In this document: positions 16,900 to 25,611 of the stretch, in pieces | Numbering within the stretch: the first letter of the stretch is position 1 | How the letters are laid out: each line of letters starts with the position of its first letter | NCBI GenBank assembly: GCA_038521625.1 | Contig: JBCBKP010000001.1 | Location: 323,596-387,595, forward strand | DNA from: JBCBKP01 sp038521625 | GTDB taxonomy: Bacteria; Planctomycetota; Phycisphaerae; Phycisphaerales; UBA1924 | Direction: 5' to 3' | Length of the DNA stretch: 64,000 nt | The notes under the pieces: model-generated | Told to the model about the DNA's origin: nothing | Seen by the model: the letters and a program-made list of their open reading frames with translations, nothing else | Database searches by the model: none | Made by a program: the position numbers and the translations under genes

Positions 16900-18801
16900 G
16901 TGGCACGCCTGACCGGACTCATCGCCCTGCTGCTGCTGATCGTCAGCTTCGTCGCCGCGAACATCGCCGCCGACGGCGCGATCGGTGGGGCGCGCCTCGA
17001 CCTGACCCAGGGGCGTGTGTACTCGCTGACCGAGGCCGGGGCCCGCATCGCCCGGGCCCCCGAGACGACGGTCACGCTGCGGTACTACTTCTCGGAGACG
17101 CTGCTCCGTGACGAGCCGGCGCTGCTGCAGGCCGGGCGGCGGGTCGAGCGGCTTCTGCGGGCGTTCGAGCAGCGCTCGGGCGGGCGCGTGCGCCTGATCA
17201 AGATCGATCCCGAGCCGTTCAGCGACGAGGAGCAGGAGGCGATCGCCGAGGGCATGACGCCGATCCCGGCCCGGGTCGCGGGCGAGCCGGCGTTCATGGG
17301 CCTGGTCGGCACGAACGAGATCGACGGCAAGGAGTTCATCCCGCTGTTCCAGGGCGGCCCCGACGCCGAGAGATTCCGCGAGTACGAGATCGCCCGCGCG
17401 ATCGCGTCGCTGAGCCGCGTGGACAAGCCGGTGGTGGGTCTGATGTCGCCGCTGCCGATCGCCGGCACCCCGGCGAACCCGGTGAGCGGCCAGGGCGAGC
17501 GGCCGCGCTGGGAGATCCTGACCAGGATCATCGACAGCTTCCGCGTGCTGCTCGTCCCGACGGTCGGCACGCAGGAGATCGACCCGCAGGTCGACGTGCT
17601 GCTCGTGATCCACCCGCGCGATCTCGACGATCAGGCGCTGTACCGGCTCGAGCAGTTCATCCTGGGCGGCGGGCGCGCCGTCATCCTGACCGACACCTAT
17701 TACCTGCGCGGCGCGGCGCAGGCCCGGGCGAGCCAGGTCACTTCGGTGCTGAACCGGGACTTCGACAGCACGCTGGGCCCGGTCTTCGACGCGTGGGGCC
17801 TGGTCTTCGACACCGACGAGACCGCGTCGGACGAGGCGCGCGCGGCGGTCCTGCCGCAGTCGTCGGAGCGGGGCACGATCGAGGTCCCGCACGTCCACAT
17901 CATCCGGCTCTTCGGCGACCAGCTCGCGCAGGACGACCCCGCCACACGCAACCTCGGCGGCCTCGTCTACGGGATCGGGGGGCACTTCGAGACGGCCGAA
18001 GACGCGCCGGTCGAGGTCACGCCGCTGCTCCGGACGACGACCGAGAGCATGCGGCTGCAGACGCTCCGCGTGAAGTTCAGCCCCGCGCAGCAACTCGCGG
18101 AGAACTTCACGTCGGGCGGCGAGGAGCTGACGCTCGCGGCGCGCGTCACCGGCGAGGTCGAGACGGCGTTCGCGGACGGGATCGGCGGCCTGCCGCTGCC
18201 CGATGGGCACCTCGAGCGGTCGGCGGGCCCGATCAACGTCGTGGTCATCGGCGACGTGGACATGGTGAGCGACGACCTCTGGCTCCAGCGGCAGACCGGC
18301 CCGAGCGGCGAGCCGGCGGGGTACCGCGTGATCAGCGACAACGCGAGCTTCCTGCTGAACACGCTCGAGCAGATCACCGGCAGCGAGGACCTGCTCACCC
18401 TGCGCGCCCGCGGCAGCGCCACCCGCCCGCTCGAGAAGATCGTGGACATGGAGCGCGAGGCCGACCTGGCCCAGCGCGAGCAGGCGGCGGCGTTCCAGGA
18501 GGAGCTCGCCGAGATCGAGGCGAGGATCAACGAGCTGACCGCCGGGATCGCCCCCGGCGACGTGCTGCCCACCGAGCTCGAGGAGGAGGCGCTGCGGTTC
18601 CGGGCCGAACGCTCGGCCACGGTCGCGAGCCTGCGCGACATCGAACGCGAGAGCCGCGCTGATCTCGAGCGCGTCAAGCTGCAGTACCAGCTGATCAACA
18701 CGGCGATGGTGCCGGCGCTGCTCTGCGTGGTCGCCGTCTCGCTGGGGGCGTACCGGGCGGCCCGACGGCGGGCGGACCGACGCCGCGGGCAGGGACGCTG
18801 A
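16900..18801 (+). CDS. ABC-system auxiliary protein, GldG-like
   Basis: A 633-residue protein with one N-terminal membrane helix (residues 5-24), a large extracytoplasmic domain of the Gld/ABC_transp_aux type (YYFSETL, RVRLIKIDPEPFSDEEQEAI, NPVSGQGERPRWEI, VLLVIHPRDLDDQALYRLEQF), a coiled coil around residues 515-600 and a second helix near the C-terminus (MVPALLCVVAVSLGAY). GTG 16900 follows GAGGAG by 6 bases. It is the periplasmic partner of the permease. The next gene starts 12 bases later. Confidence 0.88.
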   Translation: MARLTGLIALLLLIVSFVAANIAADGAIGGARLDLTQGRVYSLTEAGARIARAPETTVTLRYYFSETLLRDEPALLQAGRRVERLLRAFEQRSGGRVRLIKIDPEPFSDEEQEAIAEGMTPIPARVAGEPAFMGLVGTNEIDGKEFIPLFQGGPDAERFREYEIARAIASLSRVDKPVVGLMSPLPIAGTPANPVSGQGERPRWEILTRIIDSFRVLLVPTVGTQEIDPQVDVLLVIHPRDLDDQALYRLEQFILGGGRAVILTDTYYLRGAAQARASQVTSVLNRDFDSTLGPVFDAWGLVFDTDETASDEARAAVLPQSSERGTIEVPHVHIIRLFGDQLAQDDPATRNLGGLVYGIGGHFETAEDAPVEVTPLLRTTTESMRLQTLRVKFSPAQQLAENFTSGGEELTLAARVTGEVETAFADGIGGLPLPDGHLERSAGPINVVVIGDVDMVSDDLWLQRQTGPSGEPAGYRVISDNASFLLNTLEQITGSEDLLTLRARGSATRPLEKIVDMEREADLAQREQAAAFQEELAEIEARINELTAGIAPGDVLPTELEEEALRFRAERSATVASLRDIERESRADLERVKLQYQLINTAMVPALLCVVAVSLGAYRAARRRADRRRGQGR

Positions 18802-18813
18802 GGGAGCTGAACG

Positions 18814-19917
18814 ATGACGACGAGGTCACTCATCCCGCTCGGCGCGCTGACCGCCGTGCTGCTCGTGCTGGCCGTGATGTTCGGCGGCTCGGGGGTCGCC
18901 TCGACCGAGCGCCAGACCGTGCAACTGCTTCCCGAGCTGGCGGACCGCGACCAGCCGATCACGAGCGTTCGGGTCGTGACCGCGCGCCACGACCTGCGGC
19001 TGAGCAAGCAGGGCGAGCTCTGGCGGGTCGACGAGCCCTTCGACGGGTTCGAGGCGCGGATCGACTTCATCGACACGCTGATCGACGGGCTCGCGGAGCT
19101 GAACGAGGGCGAACCCAAAGCGTCCGACCCGCGGTGGCACGAACGGCTGGGCCTGCGCGAGCCCGAGCCCGACCCGGACAACCCGCCCGAGGCGAGCGAC
19201 CCGGCGTCGGTCGCGACCCGCGTCGTGCTGCGCGACGCGAGCGACCGCGTGCTGGCCGACGTGATCGTCGGCGTGCCGACGATCGGCGGGCGGTTCGGCC
19301 GGTTTGCGCGGCGCGCTGGCGAGGACCAGACCTACCTGATCCCCAGCCCGCCGAGGATCGCCGGCGATCCGCAGCTCTACCTGCCACGACCGCTATTCCG
19401 GATCTTCCCGGGACGCATGCGCGAGCTCGAGATCTCGCACCCCGACGGCGACACGCTCAACATCATCAACACCGAGCAGGGCACGACGGCGTTCCGGATC
19501 CGCAACGTCGCCGCCGGCACCCCGATCCGCGCGACGCCGACCGAACTCGGCCAGCTCTTCACGGTGCTGAACAACTTCAACGCGTTCGACATCCGCGCGG
19601 CGTCGGAGCGGCCGATCGATCCGGGCGAGGCGATCTACAGCACGTACCGCACATGGGACGGGCTGACCGTGACCGCGACGTCCTCGCCCAAGACCGAGAA
19701 CGGCTCGGGCTGGGTCGGCCTGGCCTTCGAGGCGTCGGACGACGCGTCGGACGAGGTCGTCGCCGAGGCGGCCGATCTCAACGAGCGGCTCGGGGCATGG
19801 CGGTACCGGGTCCGCGCGACCGAGTTCGGCCGGATCGTTCGCCGCTTCGACGAGATCTCGGGCGAGCGCCCGACGCCGAGCCTGGGGCCGACGACCGGTC
19901 CGGTGCCCGGCCCGTAA
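18814..19917 (+). CDS. DUF4340 membrane-anchored protein
   Basis: A 367-residue protein with one N-terminal helix (residues 7-27) and a periplasmic beta-rich domain of the DUF4340 kind, which is regularly found behind GldG-like genes (general knowledge). Visible features: LRLSKQGELWRVDEPFDGFEAR, the LG-type repeats and the RYRVRATEFGRIVRRFDE ending. AGGGAGC lies 5 bases before ATG 18814. Last gene of the gld-type operon; a hairpin follows. Confidence 0.85.
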   Translation: MTTRSLIPLGALTAVLLVLAVMFGGSGVASTERQTVQLLPELADRDQPITSVRVVTARHDLRLSKQGELWRVDEPFDGFEARIDFIDTLIDGLAELNEGEPKASDPRWHERLGLREPEPDPDNPPEASDPASVATRVVLRDASDRVLADVIVGVPTIGGRFGRFARRAGEDQTYLIPSPPRIAGDPQLYLPRPLFRIFPGRMRELEISHPDGDTLNIINTEQGTTAFRIRNVAAGTPIRATPTELGQLFTVLNNFNAFDIRAASERPIDPGEAIYSTYRTWDGLTVTATSSPKTENGSGWVGLAFEASDDASDEVVAEAADLNERLGAWRYRVRATEFGRIVRRFDEISGERPTPSLGPTTGPVPGP

Positions 19918-19936
19918 CGAGACCGCTTTCGCCCAA

Positions 19937-19954
19937 CCGCCCCGTTCTGGGCGG
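19937..19954 (+). terminator. Possible terminator of the gld-type operon
   Basis: CCGCCC-CGTTCT-GGGCGG hairpin 20 bases after the DUF4340 stop; no clear T run, so only moderately likely. Confidence 0.45.
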
Positions 19955-20208
19955 GGTGATCGCGGTCGCCCGCGGCTTCTGCGTGGCTCTCGTGTGGGCG
20001 ATGGACCCCACATCGATGGGGCGACAACCCAATCTTCGCGCGTCAACGCCCAAGATCTGGTGGGCCCGTCTTGTGTGCGCATCGCTGTTCTCGTACGCTT
20101 CGCCTCCAAGGAAGGTATGGACGCCGGCCAACCCGGACGCCAAAGCACCCGCACGACGCGGCGACGCCCGGCACCGGCCCGACATCAAGGCAGCAGGAAA
20201 GGACTCCC

Positions 20209-21102
20209 ATGGGCTTCGTCGATTCAATCGCGCGCTTTTTCGGCTTTGGCGGGGGCACGCTCGCGGCGCAGACGCCCGGCGGCGCTCAGGCCACCCAGAC
20301 CATCGCGACCGCGGCCCAGCGCCCGATCCGCGTGAACGAGATCAAGCCGCACCCGGCCGCCAAGGTCCCCGACACCTCGGCGATGGCGGTCGCAACGAAC
20401 GGCCATGCCGGCGGTCACGCCGCGGGCCAGGCCGGCGACATCGACGACGAGCTCGAGGGCTTCACGACGCCGTCCCGCGGCTCGCTCAGCATGCCGATGC
20501 CGAAGAACCGCGGCGAGCTGGTCGAAGAGCTCCGCAAGAACTACGCGGAGGTGCTCGGGCTGGTCCGCAAGGTCGACGGGCACCTGGACGAGCAGACGCG
20601 CCGCTCGGAGCGCCTGCTGGAGGTCGCCGAGTCCGCGTCGCGCAACGCGGAGCTGCTGCCGCAGATCAGCGCCCAGAACGAGCGGATGGCGGACGCGATC
20701 ACGGATCTCGCGGCGGCGGTCCGCGAGGGCCGCGAGCAGGCCGCGGCCGCGACCGACCGCCTGGGCGAGCGCCTCGGCAAGACGGCGATCCAGCAGCTCG
20801 AATCGCTGCAGCACCAGACCTCGGCGCTGCAGCAGATGCAGTCGGCCGTCGTCAAGGCCGGCGAGGCCGAGGCGAAGATGGCCGGCTCGATCGACGCGTT
20901 CGGCCACACGCTCGGCGGGATGACCAAAGCGACCGAGGATCTCGGGATGACGATCTCGGCGATGCGCGAGACCGACGCGGAGCGCGAGCGTGAGCTCGCC
21001 GAGCTGGTCTCGCGGAGCCAGCGATGGCTGATCGGGATTGCGGCCGTGCTCGCGGTGCTGGCGGCCGCGACGTTCGCGGCCGTGCTCACCGGCCGGGTTT
21101 GA
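20209..21102 (+). CDS. Tail-anchored coiled-coil protein
   Basis: A 297-residue protein: a first 70 residues of low complexity, a long helical coiled-coil region (about residues 100-265; many Ala, Glu, Gln, Arg heptads) and a single C-terminal membrane helix (WLIGIAAVLAVLAAATFAAVLTG) ending almost at the C-terminus, so probably tail-anchored with the coil in the cytoplasm. The helical region is reminiscent of chemoreceptor signalling coils but lacks the hairpin tip motif. ATG 20209 has AAAGGA 7 bases upstream. Not recognised as a named family. Confidence 0.75.
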   Translation: MGFVDSIARFFGFGGGTLAAQTPGGAQATQTIATAAQRPIRVNEIKPHPAAKVPDTSAMAVATNGHAGGHAAGQAGDIDDELEGFTTPSRGSLSMPMPKNRGELVEELRKNYAEVLGLVRKVDGHLDEQTRRSERLLEVAESASRNAELLPQISAQNERMADAITDLAAAVREGREQAAAATDRLGERLGKTAIQQLESLQHQTSALQQMQSAVVKAGEAEAKMAGSIDAFGHTLGGMTKATEDLGMTISAMRETDAERERELAELVSRSQRWLIGIAAVLAVLAAATFAAVLTGRV

Positions 21103-21107
21103 CCCGT

Positions 21108-21160
21108 TCGCCGCCCTCCGGCGGTGAGACCGATCTGAGTCGCCACCCTCCGGCGGTGAG
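21108..21160. repeat. Two copies of the TCGCC(G/A)CCCTCCGGCGGTGAG repeat
   Basis: Copies at 21108-21128 and 21140-21160, start-to-start distance 32 bp. The core is the reverse complement of the 31-bp units at 5121-5211, so these form one dispersed family. It lies 6 bases after the coiled-coil gene. Confidence 0.85.
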
Positions 21161-21300
21161 TTGGATCGCTCGCTGGCGGGGCATCCCCCATCGCGGTGGC
21201 TTGCCGCCGGGGCATCGCGTCCGATCGAGCGAAGTCGAGGGGCGGTGATCTGGCCAGGCCCGGGTAGACTTCCGCCGGTCGTTCGGTCGGAGGAGTCTCG

Positions 21301-22497
21301 ATGCGCTCGCTTGTCTTCGTCTTAGTGCCGTGCTGTTCGGTCCTCGCTTTCGCGAAGCCGCCGGTCTTCAGCAATCTGCCGGTCCCCGAGGCCCGCGCGG
21401 AGGCCGAGGCCGCAGGGAAGCTATTCATCCTGAAGGCCACGGCCGACTGGTGCCTGCCGTGCAAGAAGATGGACGAGACGACCTTCGTGGATCCCGGGGT
21501 CGTCGGGTTCATCGAGTCGAGCGCGGTGCTGGCCGAGTTCGACGTCGACGAGGACCCGGCGATGGCCCGCAAGCAGCGGATACTCGCGATGCCGACGATG
21601 ATCGCGTTCAGCGGCGGCGAAGAGGTCGGGCGCGCGATGGGCTACCGCGACGCGGCGGGCTTCCTCGAGTGGGCGGGTGCGCTGCGCGATGGCGGCGCGG
21701 GCATGGAAGAGCCGACCGCGTTCGAGAAGATTGGCCTCGGTGAAGAGGACGAGATCCGCGCGAAGCTGATGGCCGCCGGCGGGTACGTCCGCGACGGCGA
21801 GTACGACGAGGCGACGGAGGCGTTCGTCTGGCTCTGGGACAACATGCTCGGCGTGGGGCCCGCGTACACCGGAGTCCGCGTCTCATTCATGGCGTCCGAC
21901 ATGCAGCGGCTCGCCCGCCTGCACGGGCCGGCGCGAACGCGGTTCGAGGCGCTGCGCGACGGTTTGGCCGATCGGCTCGAGACGAACCCGCGGGCGACGC
22001 ACGACTGGCTGGTGCTGAGCGAACGCGTGCTCGGAGACCGCGCGGGCGTGCTCGCCTGGGTCGATGGGACGATCGAGCGCGAGCGCGGGGCGGAGACGCT
22101 CCGGGCGCACCTCGACGTGATCGAGGACGCGCTGATCGACGACGGCCGCTACGCCCAACTCGGGCGTCTCATCACCGATCCGATCGATCACCTCTCGGTC
22201 TCGTTCATGATCTTCGATGATGAGGTGTACCCCGATCGGGCGGACCGGCAGATTCGAACGGCGATCCGTTCGGCTCGCGAACAATCGCTGGTCGATTCTT
22301 GCGGCGTCGCTTTCGCTGCAATGCTGGCGGCGGACCGCAGTGACGACGCGGAACGCGTCGCGAGCGAACTCTTCGAACGACTCCCCACCGAGCAGGCCGC
22401 GTCCGGCCTGCGCCGGGCGGCGCGCCGGGCGGACGCACTGTCGCCGGAGATCGAGCGGCGGGTCGAGGGCCTGCTCGCGGATGCGACGGGCAACTAA
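21301..22497 (+). CDS. Secreted thioredoxin-like protein with helical C-terminal domain
   Basis: A 398-residue exported protein: signal peptide at residues 1-18, a thioredoxin-fold domain at about 25-130 with WCLPC as redox motif (TADWCLPCKKMDETTF) and MPTMIAF as cis-Pro loop, then a 260-residue helical, probably TPR-like region (repeated Ala/Arg/Asp helices). The WCxxCKxM-E pattern is that of DsbD/DUF255-like periplasmic thioredoxins that reduce or repair disulfides. GGAGGAG precedes ATG 21301, and TAGACT (21267-21272) is a plausible -10. Its stop shares bases with the rnc stop. Confidence 0.88.
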   Translation: MRSLVFVLVPCCSVLAFAKPPVFSNLPVPEARAEAEAAGKLFILKATADWCLPCKKMDETTFVDPGVVGFIESSAVLAEFDVDEDPAMARKQRILAMPTMIAFSGGEEVGRAMGYRDAAGFLEWAGALRDGGAGMEEPTAFEKIGLGEEDEIRAKLMAAGGYVRDGEYDEATEAFVWLWDNMLGVGPAYTGVRVSFMASDMQRLARLHGPARTRFEALRDGLADRLETNPRATHDWLVLSERVLGDRAGVLAWVDGTIERERGAETLRAHLDVIEDALIDDGRYAQLGRLITDPIDHLSVSFMIFDDEVYPDRADRQIRTAIRSAREQSLVDSCGVAFAAMLAADRSDDAERVASELFERLPTEQAASGLRRAARRADALSPEIERRVEGLLADATGN

Positions 22498-23204
22498 CCC
22501 GCCGGCGTCGCCTTCTCGATCACGTCGATCACACCCAACTCCGCCAACGCGTGCATCGCCGCACGCTGCTCGGCCTGCTTCTTCGAATTCCCCCAGCACG
22601 GCTCAAAGGTCCGGCCGCCCATCGCGACCGCCACGCGGAACGCCTTGGCATGGTCCGGGCCCTTTTCGTCGAGCACGAGATAGGTCGGCGGCTCACCCTC
22701 GGTCTGCTGGGCGTGCTGCTGCAGCAGGCTCTTGTAGTTCGACTGGTGGTCGCTCTCCGCGGCGCCATCGATGACCGGGTCCAGAAGCGGCAGCAGCCAG
22801 GCCCGGCACGCGTCGTAGCCGCGGTCGGTGTACAGCGCCCCGATGACCGACTCGAGCACCGCGGCCGACACCGACCTCGGCAGCGCGGCGTGCGCGGCCA
22901 TCCCCTTGCCGGTCGCGAGCAGGCGGTCGAGGCCGATCTCGCCGGCGATCTCGGCGCAGGTCTTGCGGCTCACGGCGAGCGACTTGATCTTGGTCATCTC
23001 GCCCTCGAGCAGGTCGGGGTAGCGCTCGAAGACCCGCTCGCAAACGATCATCCCGAGAACGGCGTCGCCCAGGAACTCGAGCCGCTCGTTGGACTCGACG
23101 CGCGAGTCGGTGAACGAGGCGTGCGTCAGCGACAGCGCCAGCAGCTCTTTGTCTTCGAATGTGACGCCGAGCAGTCGCTCGGTCTCGCGGACGCGTTCGT
23201 CCAT
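22494..23204 (-). CDS. rnc: Ribonuclease III
   Basis: Double-strand-specific endonuclease for rRNA and mRNA processing, 236 residues (usual about 225-240). The signature NERLEFLGDAVL is at residues 39-50, with E43 and D47 as metal ligands; the dsRNA-binding domain starts near residue 160 (DHQSNYKSLLQQHAQQ...GNSKKQAEQRAAMHALAEL). Odd: the segment usually written ADxxEAxIGAxY reads AAVLESVIGALY, so the position of the catalytic Asp (D114 in E. coli) is Ala while the following Glu is kept. ATG 23204 has no clear ribosome site. Convergent, overlapping stop with the thioredoxin-like gene. Confidence 0.95.
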   Translation of the reverse strand: MDERVRETERLLGVTFEDKELLALSLTHASFTDSRVESNERLEFLGDAVLGMIVCERVFERYPDLLEGEMTKIKSLAVSRKTCAEIAGEIGLDRLLATGKGMAAHAALPRSVSAAVLESVIGALYTDRGYDACRAWLLPLLDPVIDGAAESDHQSNYKSLLQQHAQQTEGEPPTYLVLDEKGPDHAKAFRVAVAMGGRTFEPCWGNSKKQAEQRAAMHALAELGVIDVIEKATPAG

Positions 23205-23526
23205 CCGCCGATGCCCCCGTCCCGGCGGGCCCTCTCGGGCTCCGGCCGGGCGTTGCGCCGCGTCTGGGAGCGCTCGGTCGTCCCCCGGGAGTGGTCTCGG
23301 GGCATGGCCGATCGGGCCCGACTGGCTGGGTTCAAGGGGGCGGGCGCCGCCACGAGATGGCGTCCGAGCCCCTGGTACAGCACAGCTTACGCGGATCCGG
23401 GGTCGCCGCCTAGGGCCTTGATGGGCGTATTGGACCCTCCTCGCGGCCCGGATCGACCGGGGGGCGGATCGGGTCTATCGTTCCGGCCCAGCAGAAAAGA
23501 GCGGATCCACCCGCCGGAGCGATGCC
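23205..23526. other. 322-bp divergent intergenic region, rnc/rpmH
   Basis: No gene recognised. It holds GC-rich sequence with several short inverted repeats and, near the right end, TATCGT (23476-23481) as a possible -10 for rpmH. I looked for RNase P RNA and other structural RNA signatures and saw none. Confidence 0.5.
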
Positions 23527-23667
23527 ATGGCCGTCCACTACAACCGCCGCCTGAGCCGGATCAAGAAGAAGCGCAAGAGCGGCTTCCGCGCCCGCATGAA
23601 GACGAGCAAGGGGCGGAAGATCCTGAACAAGCGTCGCCGCATCGGCCGCCGTCTGACCTCGGTCTGA
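23527..23667 (+). CDS. rpmH: 50S ribosomal protein L34
   Basis: A 46-residue, Lys/Arg-rich protein: MAVHYNRRLSRIKKKRKSGF continuing RARMKTSKGRKILNKRRRIGRR. The GFRARMxTxxGRxILxxRRxxGR core is the L34 signature; the N-terminus is slightly longer than the usual MKRTYQPS type. GGAG at 23516-23519 is 7 bases before the ATG. L34 lies in the large subunit. In most bacteria rpmH is next to rnpA and dnaA; here neither is adjacent. Confidence 0.9.
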   Translation: MAVHYNRRLSRIKKKRKSGFRARMKTSKGRKILNKRRRIGRRLTSV

Positions 23668-23694
23668 CCTCGTCGCGGCCGTCCGGCCGCGAGG
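23668..23694 (+). terminator. Possible terminator hairpin after rpmH
   Basis: A bulged inverted repeat CCTCG(TCG)CGGCC / GGCCGCGAGG immediately after the rpmH stop; two more hairpin-forming segments follow up to 23760. No T run. Confidence 0.4.
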
Positions 23695-23764
23695 CCTGAT
23701 CTCGTCGCCCCATCCGGTCGCGAGATCGGCGACCGCCCGCGGACGAATCCGCGGCGGGCCAACC

Positions 23765-24529
23765 CTACATCCCGAAGAGGCCCTTCGATTCATCGATGGC
23801 ATCGTCGAGGAGCGACGGGTCGTCGTTGCGCACGCTGTTGACCCGCGTCGAGACCGGTCGCGACGGCATCGCGCTGGCCGTGTAGGGCGTGCAGAGCCGC
23901 CGGGCGTCGTCGATCGAAGTCCGCTCGTCGAGCCACGCGGTCCAGGCCTCGCGCGGCAGGATGACCGGCATCCTCGGGTGGATCTCCGCGAGCGCCGGGT
24001 TCGCGGCGCAGGTCAGGATCGTCGCGGTCTCGAGGTCGGCATCGATCGACGGATCGCGCCAAGTCTCCCAGAGGCCCGCCATCGCGTAGACCGCCGGCCG
24101 GCCTCGCTCGTTTTCCACCGAGACCGCGAGCGGCTGCTTGCCGGCGGGTCCCTGCTTCCATTCATAGAAACCGTCGGCGGGGACGAGGCAGCGGCGCTTC
24201 GCGAAGGCGTCGCGGAAGGCCGGCTTCTCGTGCGCGGTCTCGGAGCGCGCGTTGATTGTTTTGTACGCCATCGAGTCGTCGTTTGACCAGAACGGGATCA
24301 GCCCCCAGCGCGGCGCGGCGAGCTCGGTGTCGCCGCGCCGGCGTCGGACGACGGCGATGTGCTGGCCCGGCGCGATGTTGTATCGGGGGCCGAGGGCGCT
24401 CGCGGCGCGCTCGCGCTCGGGGTTCCCCTTGATCGACTCGGGGTCGAGCGTCTTGTCGGGCAGGCCGACGATCTCGAACTGGGCGACGATGTGCTCGGGG
24501 AGGGTGTGGAGGTAGAAGCGGCCGCACAT
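23765..24529 (-). CDS. HMCES/YedK-type SOS response-associated peptidase
   Basis: A 254-residue member of the SRAP family, which forms a covalent thiazolidine crosslink to abasic sites in single-stranded DNA. The processed N-terminus MCGRF supplies Cys2; other conserved parts are YNIAPG with the active Asn, RWGLIPFW, INARSET, RCLVPADGFYEW (catalytic Glu) and IHPRMPVIL (catalytic His). Start ATG 24529 is fixed by the need for Cys2; it has no Shine-Dalgarno sequence but TACGCT six bases upstream. The longer frame to 25117 is an artefact. Confidence 0.95.
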   Translation of the reverse strand: MCGRFYLHTLPEHIVAQFEIVGLPDKTLDPESIKGNPERERAASALGPRYNIAPGQHIAVVRRRRGDTELAAPRWGLIPFWSNDDSMAYKTINARSETAHEKPAFRDAFAKRRCLVPADGFYEWKQGPAGKQPLAVSVENERGRPAVYAMAGLWETWRDPSIDADLETATILTCAANPALAEIHPRMPVILPREAWTAWLDERTSIDDARRLCTPYTASAMPSRPVSTRVNSVRNDDPSLLDDAIDESKGLFGM

Positions 24530-24535
24530 ACGCCA

Positions 24536-24541
24536 AGCGTA
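24536..24541 (-). promoter_or_regulatory. Putative -10 of the leaderless SRAP gene
   Basis: TACGCT on the minus strand, six bases before ATG 24529. Because Cys2 fixes this start codon biochemically, this is one of the firmest cases for a leaderless start in the window. Confidence 0.55.
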
Positions 24542-24792
24542 ATCATCGAGAAGCCGGCGGAATTCGCCCAGATCACCAACGCCGGGGCGTTGCCGGCCCG
24601 CGATCCATGGCCGCCGAGTCTGCGACGGATCCTCTTGGCCCGCGCGCCAGGCCGGCAGCGGTGCCTCCGCCCGGTTGTTCTTGAGCGGACCGGCACGGAA
24701 GGATCGCGTATCTTCAGAGGCTGGCCGAGGGCCACGCCGAGCTCCGCCGACGTCGGCGCGTTCACGCGGCACCGCTTTCAAGGATGCAGCCC

Positions 24793-25497
24793 ATGAGACA
24801 GGCGTGGGGGGTCGTGACCTTTCTTGCGTGCGGCGCCGCGCACGCGCAGCTCGTCGGCGAGTTCGATCTTCGGGTCGACTTCGGCGACGATCTCTTCTCG
24901 TGGGGCGGGCTGGGCGGCTCGGAGAACTTCTTCCAGGCCCAGCCGCTGCGCGGCGCTCGCTACGGCATCGTCGCGGGCTCGCTCCGCGGTGTCGCGATCG
25001 ACTACGACGTCTCCATAGCGGCCCTCCCGACCAGCCAGCTGCGCGACATGGCGGTCGCGCTCGGCCCCCCCGGCGTCTCGCGCCCGTACGCCTTCCGGCC
25101 CGCGCCGAGCGAGTCACGGTCCGGGGCCGGCCAGTTCAGCGGGACGGTCGACGGCCGGGGTCAGGGCGGGCTCTTCGTGCTCGATTCGAGAGACGTCCTA
25201 TTCATGGAGCTGTACGAGACCATCAACGACTTCCCGTTCTCGGCCGACGGCGTCTGGTTCGCCGGCAGCGAGTTCACGATCACGTTCCAGGCCGAGTTCG
25301 ATGTCGGTGGATGCGGCCCGGCCGACCTGGCGGTGCCGTTCGGCGTGCTGAGCCAGCTCGACGCGGCCGAGTTCGTGCGCCTGTTCTTCGACCAGGAGGT
25401 CATCGCGGGCGCGTACGCCGAGCCACTCGGGGTCGTGAGCGCCGCCGACGTCGACGAGTTCGTCAGGCTGTACTTCGAGGGCTGCGCGTCGCGGTAG
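24793..25497 (+). CDS. Secreted protein with Phycisphaerae-type C-terminal tail
   Basis: A 234-residue exported protein: signal peptide (MRQAWGVVTFLACGAAHAQ), a beta-rich middle of unknown fold, and a 61-residue tail (25312-25497) with PADLAVPFGVLSQLDAAEF and a second half VVSAADVDEFVRLYFEGC. The same tail, of identical length, ends the GDSL esterase at 36688. Such two-repeat, dockerin-like tails are frequent on exported proteins of Phycisphaerae (general knowledge); the usual Asp/Asn-rich calcium loop is not evident here. Start at ATG 24793, with AAGGA 8 bases upstream, rather than 24784. Confidence 0.8.
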   Translation: MRQAWGVVTFLACGAAHAQLVGEFDLRVDFGDDLFSWGGLGGSENFFQAQPLRGARYGIVAGSLRGVAIDYDVSIAALPTSQLRDMAVALGPPGVSRPYAFRPAPSESRSGAGQFSGTVDGRGQGGLFVLDSRDVLFMELYETINDFPFSADGVWFAGSEFTITFQAEFDVGGCGPADLAVPFGVLSQLDAAEFVRLFFDQEVIAGAYAEPLGVVSAADVDEFVRLYFEGCASR

Positions 25498-25611
25498 TCA
25501 GCCAACGGTGCGGGCGGGACGCCGAGCGGCCGACCGCCCGCTTCCCGGTCTCGCGCGCAATCTTCTGCGCTCCGGCCGGTCGGGTGCCGACGCCCGCCGG
25601 GTCTTGCGGAA

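Noticed and set aside
15409..18210. A 933-residue minus-strand frame across the gld-type operon
   Set aside because: Composition is Arg/Asp/Gln-rich shadow sequence, while the three plus-strand genes have clear ABC-transporter motifs and good spacing.
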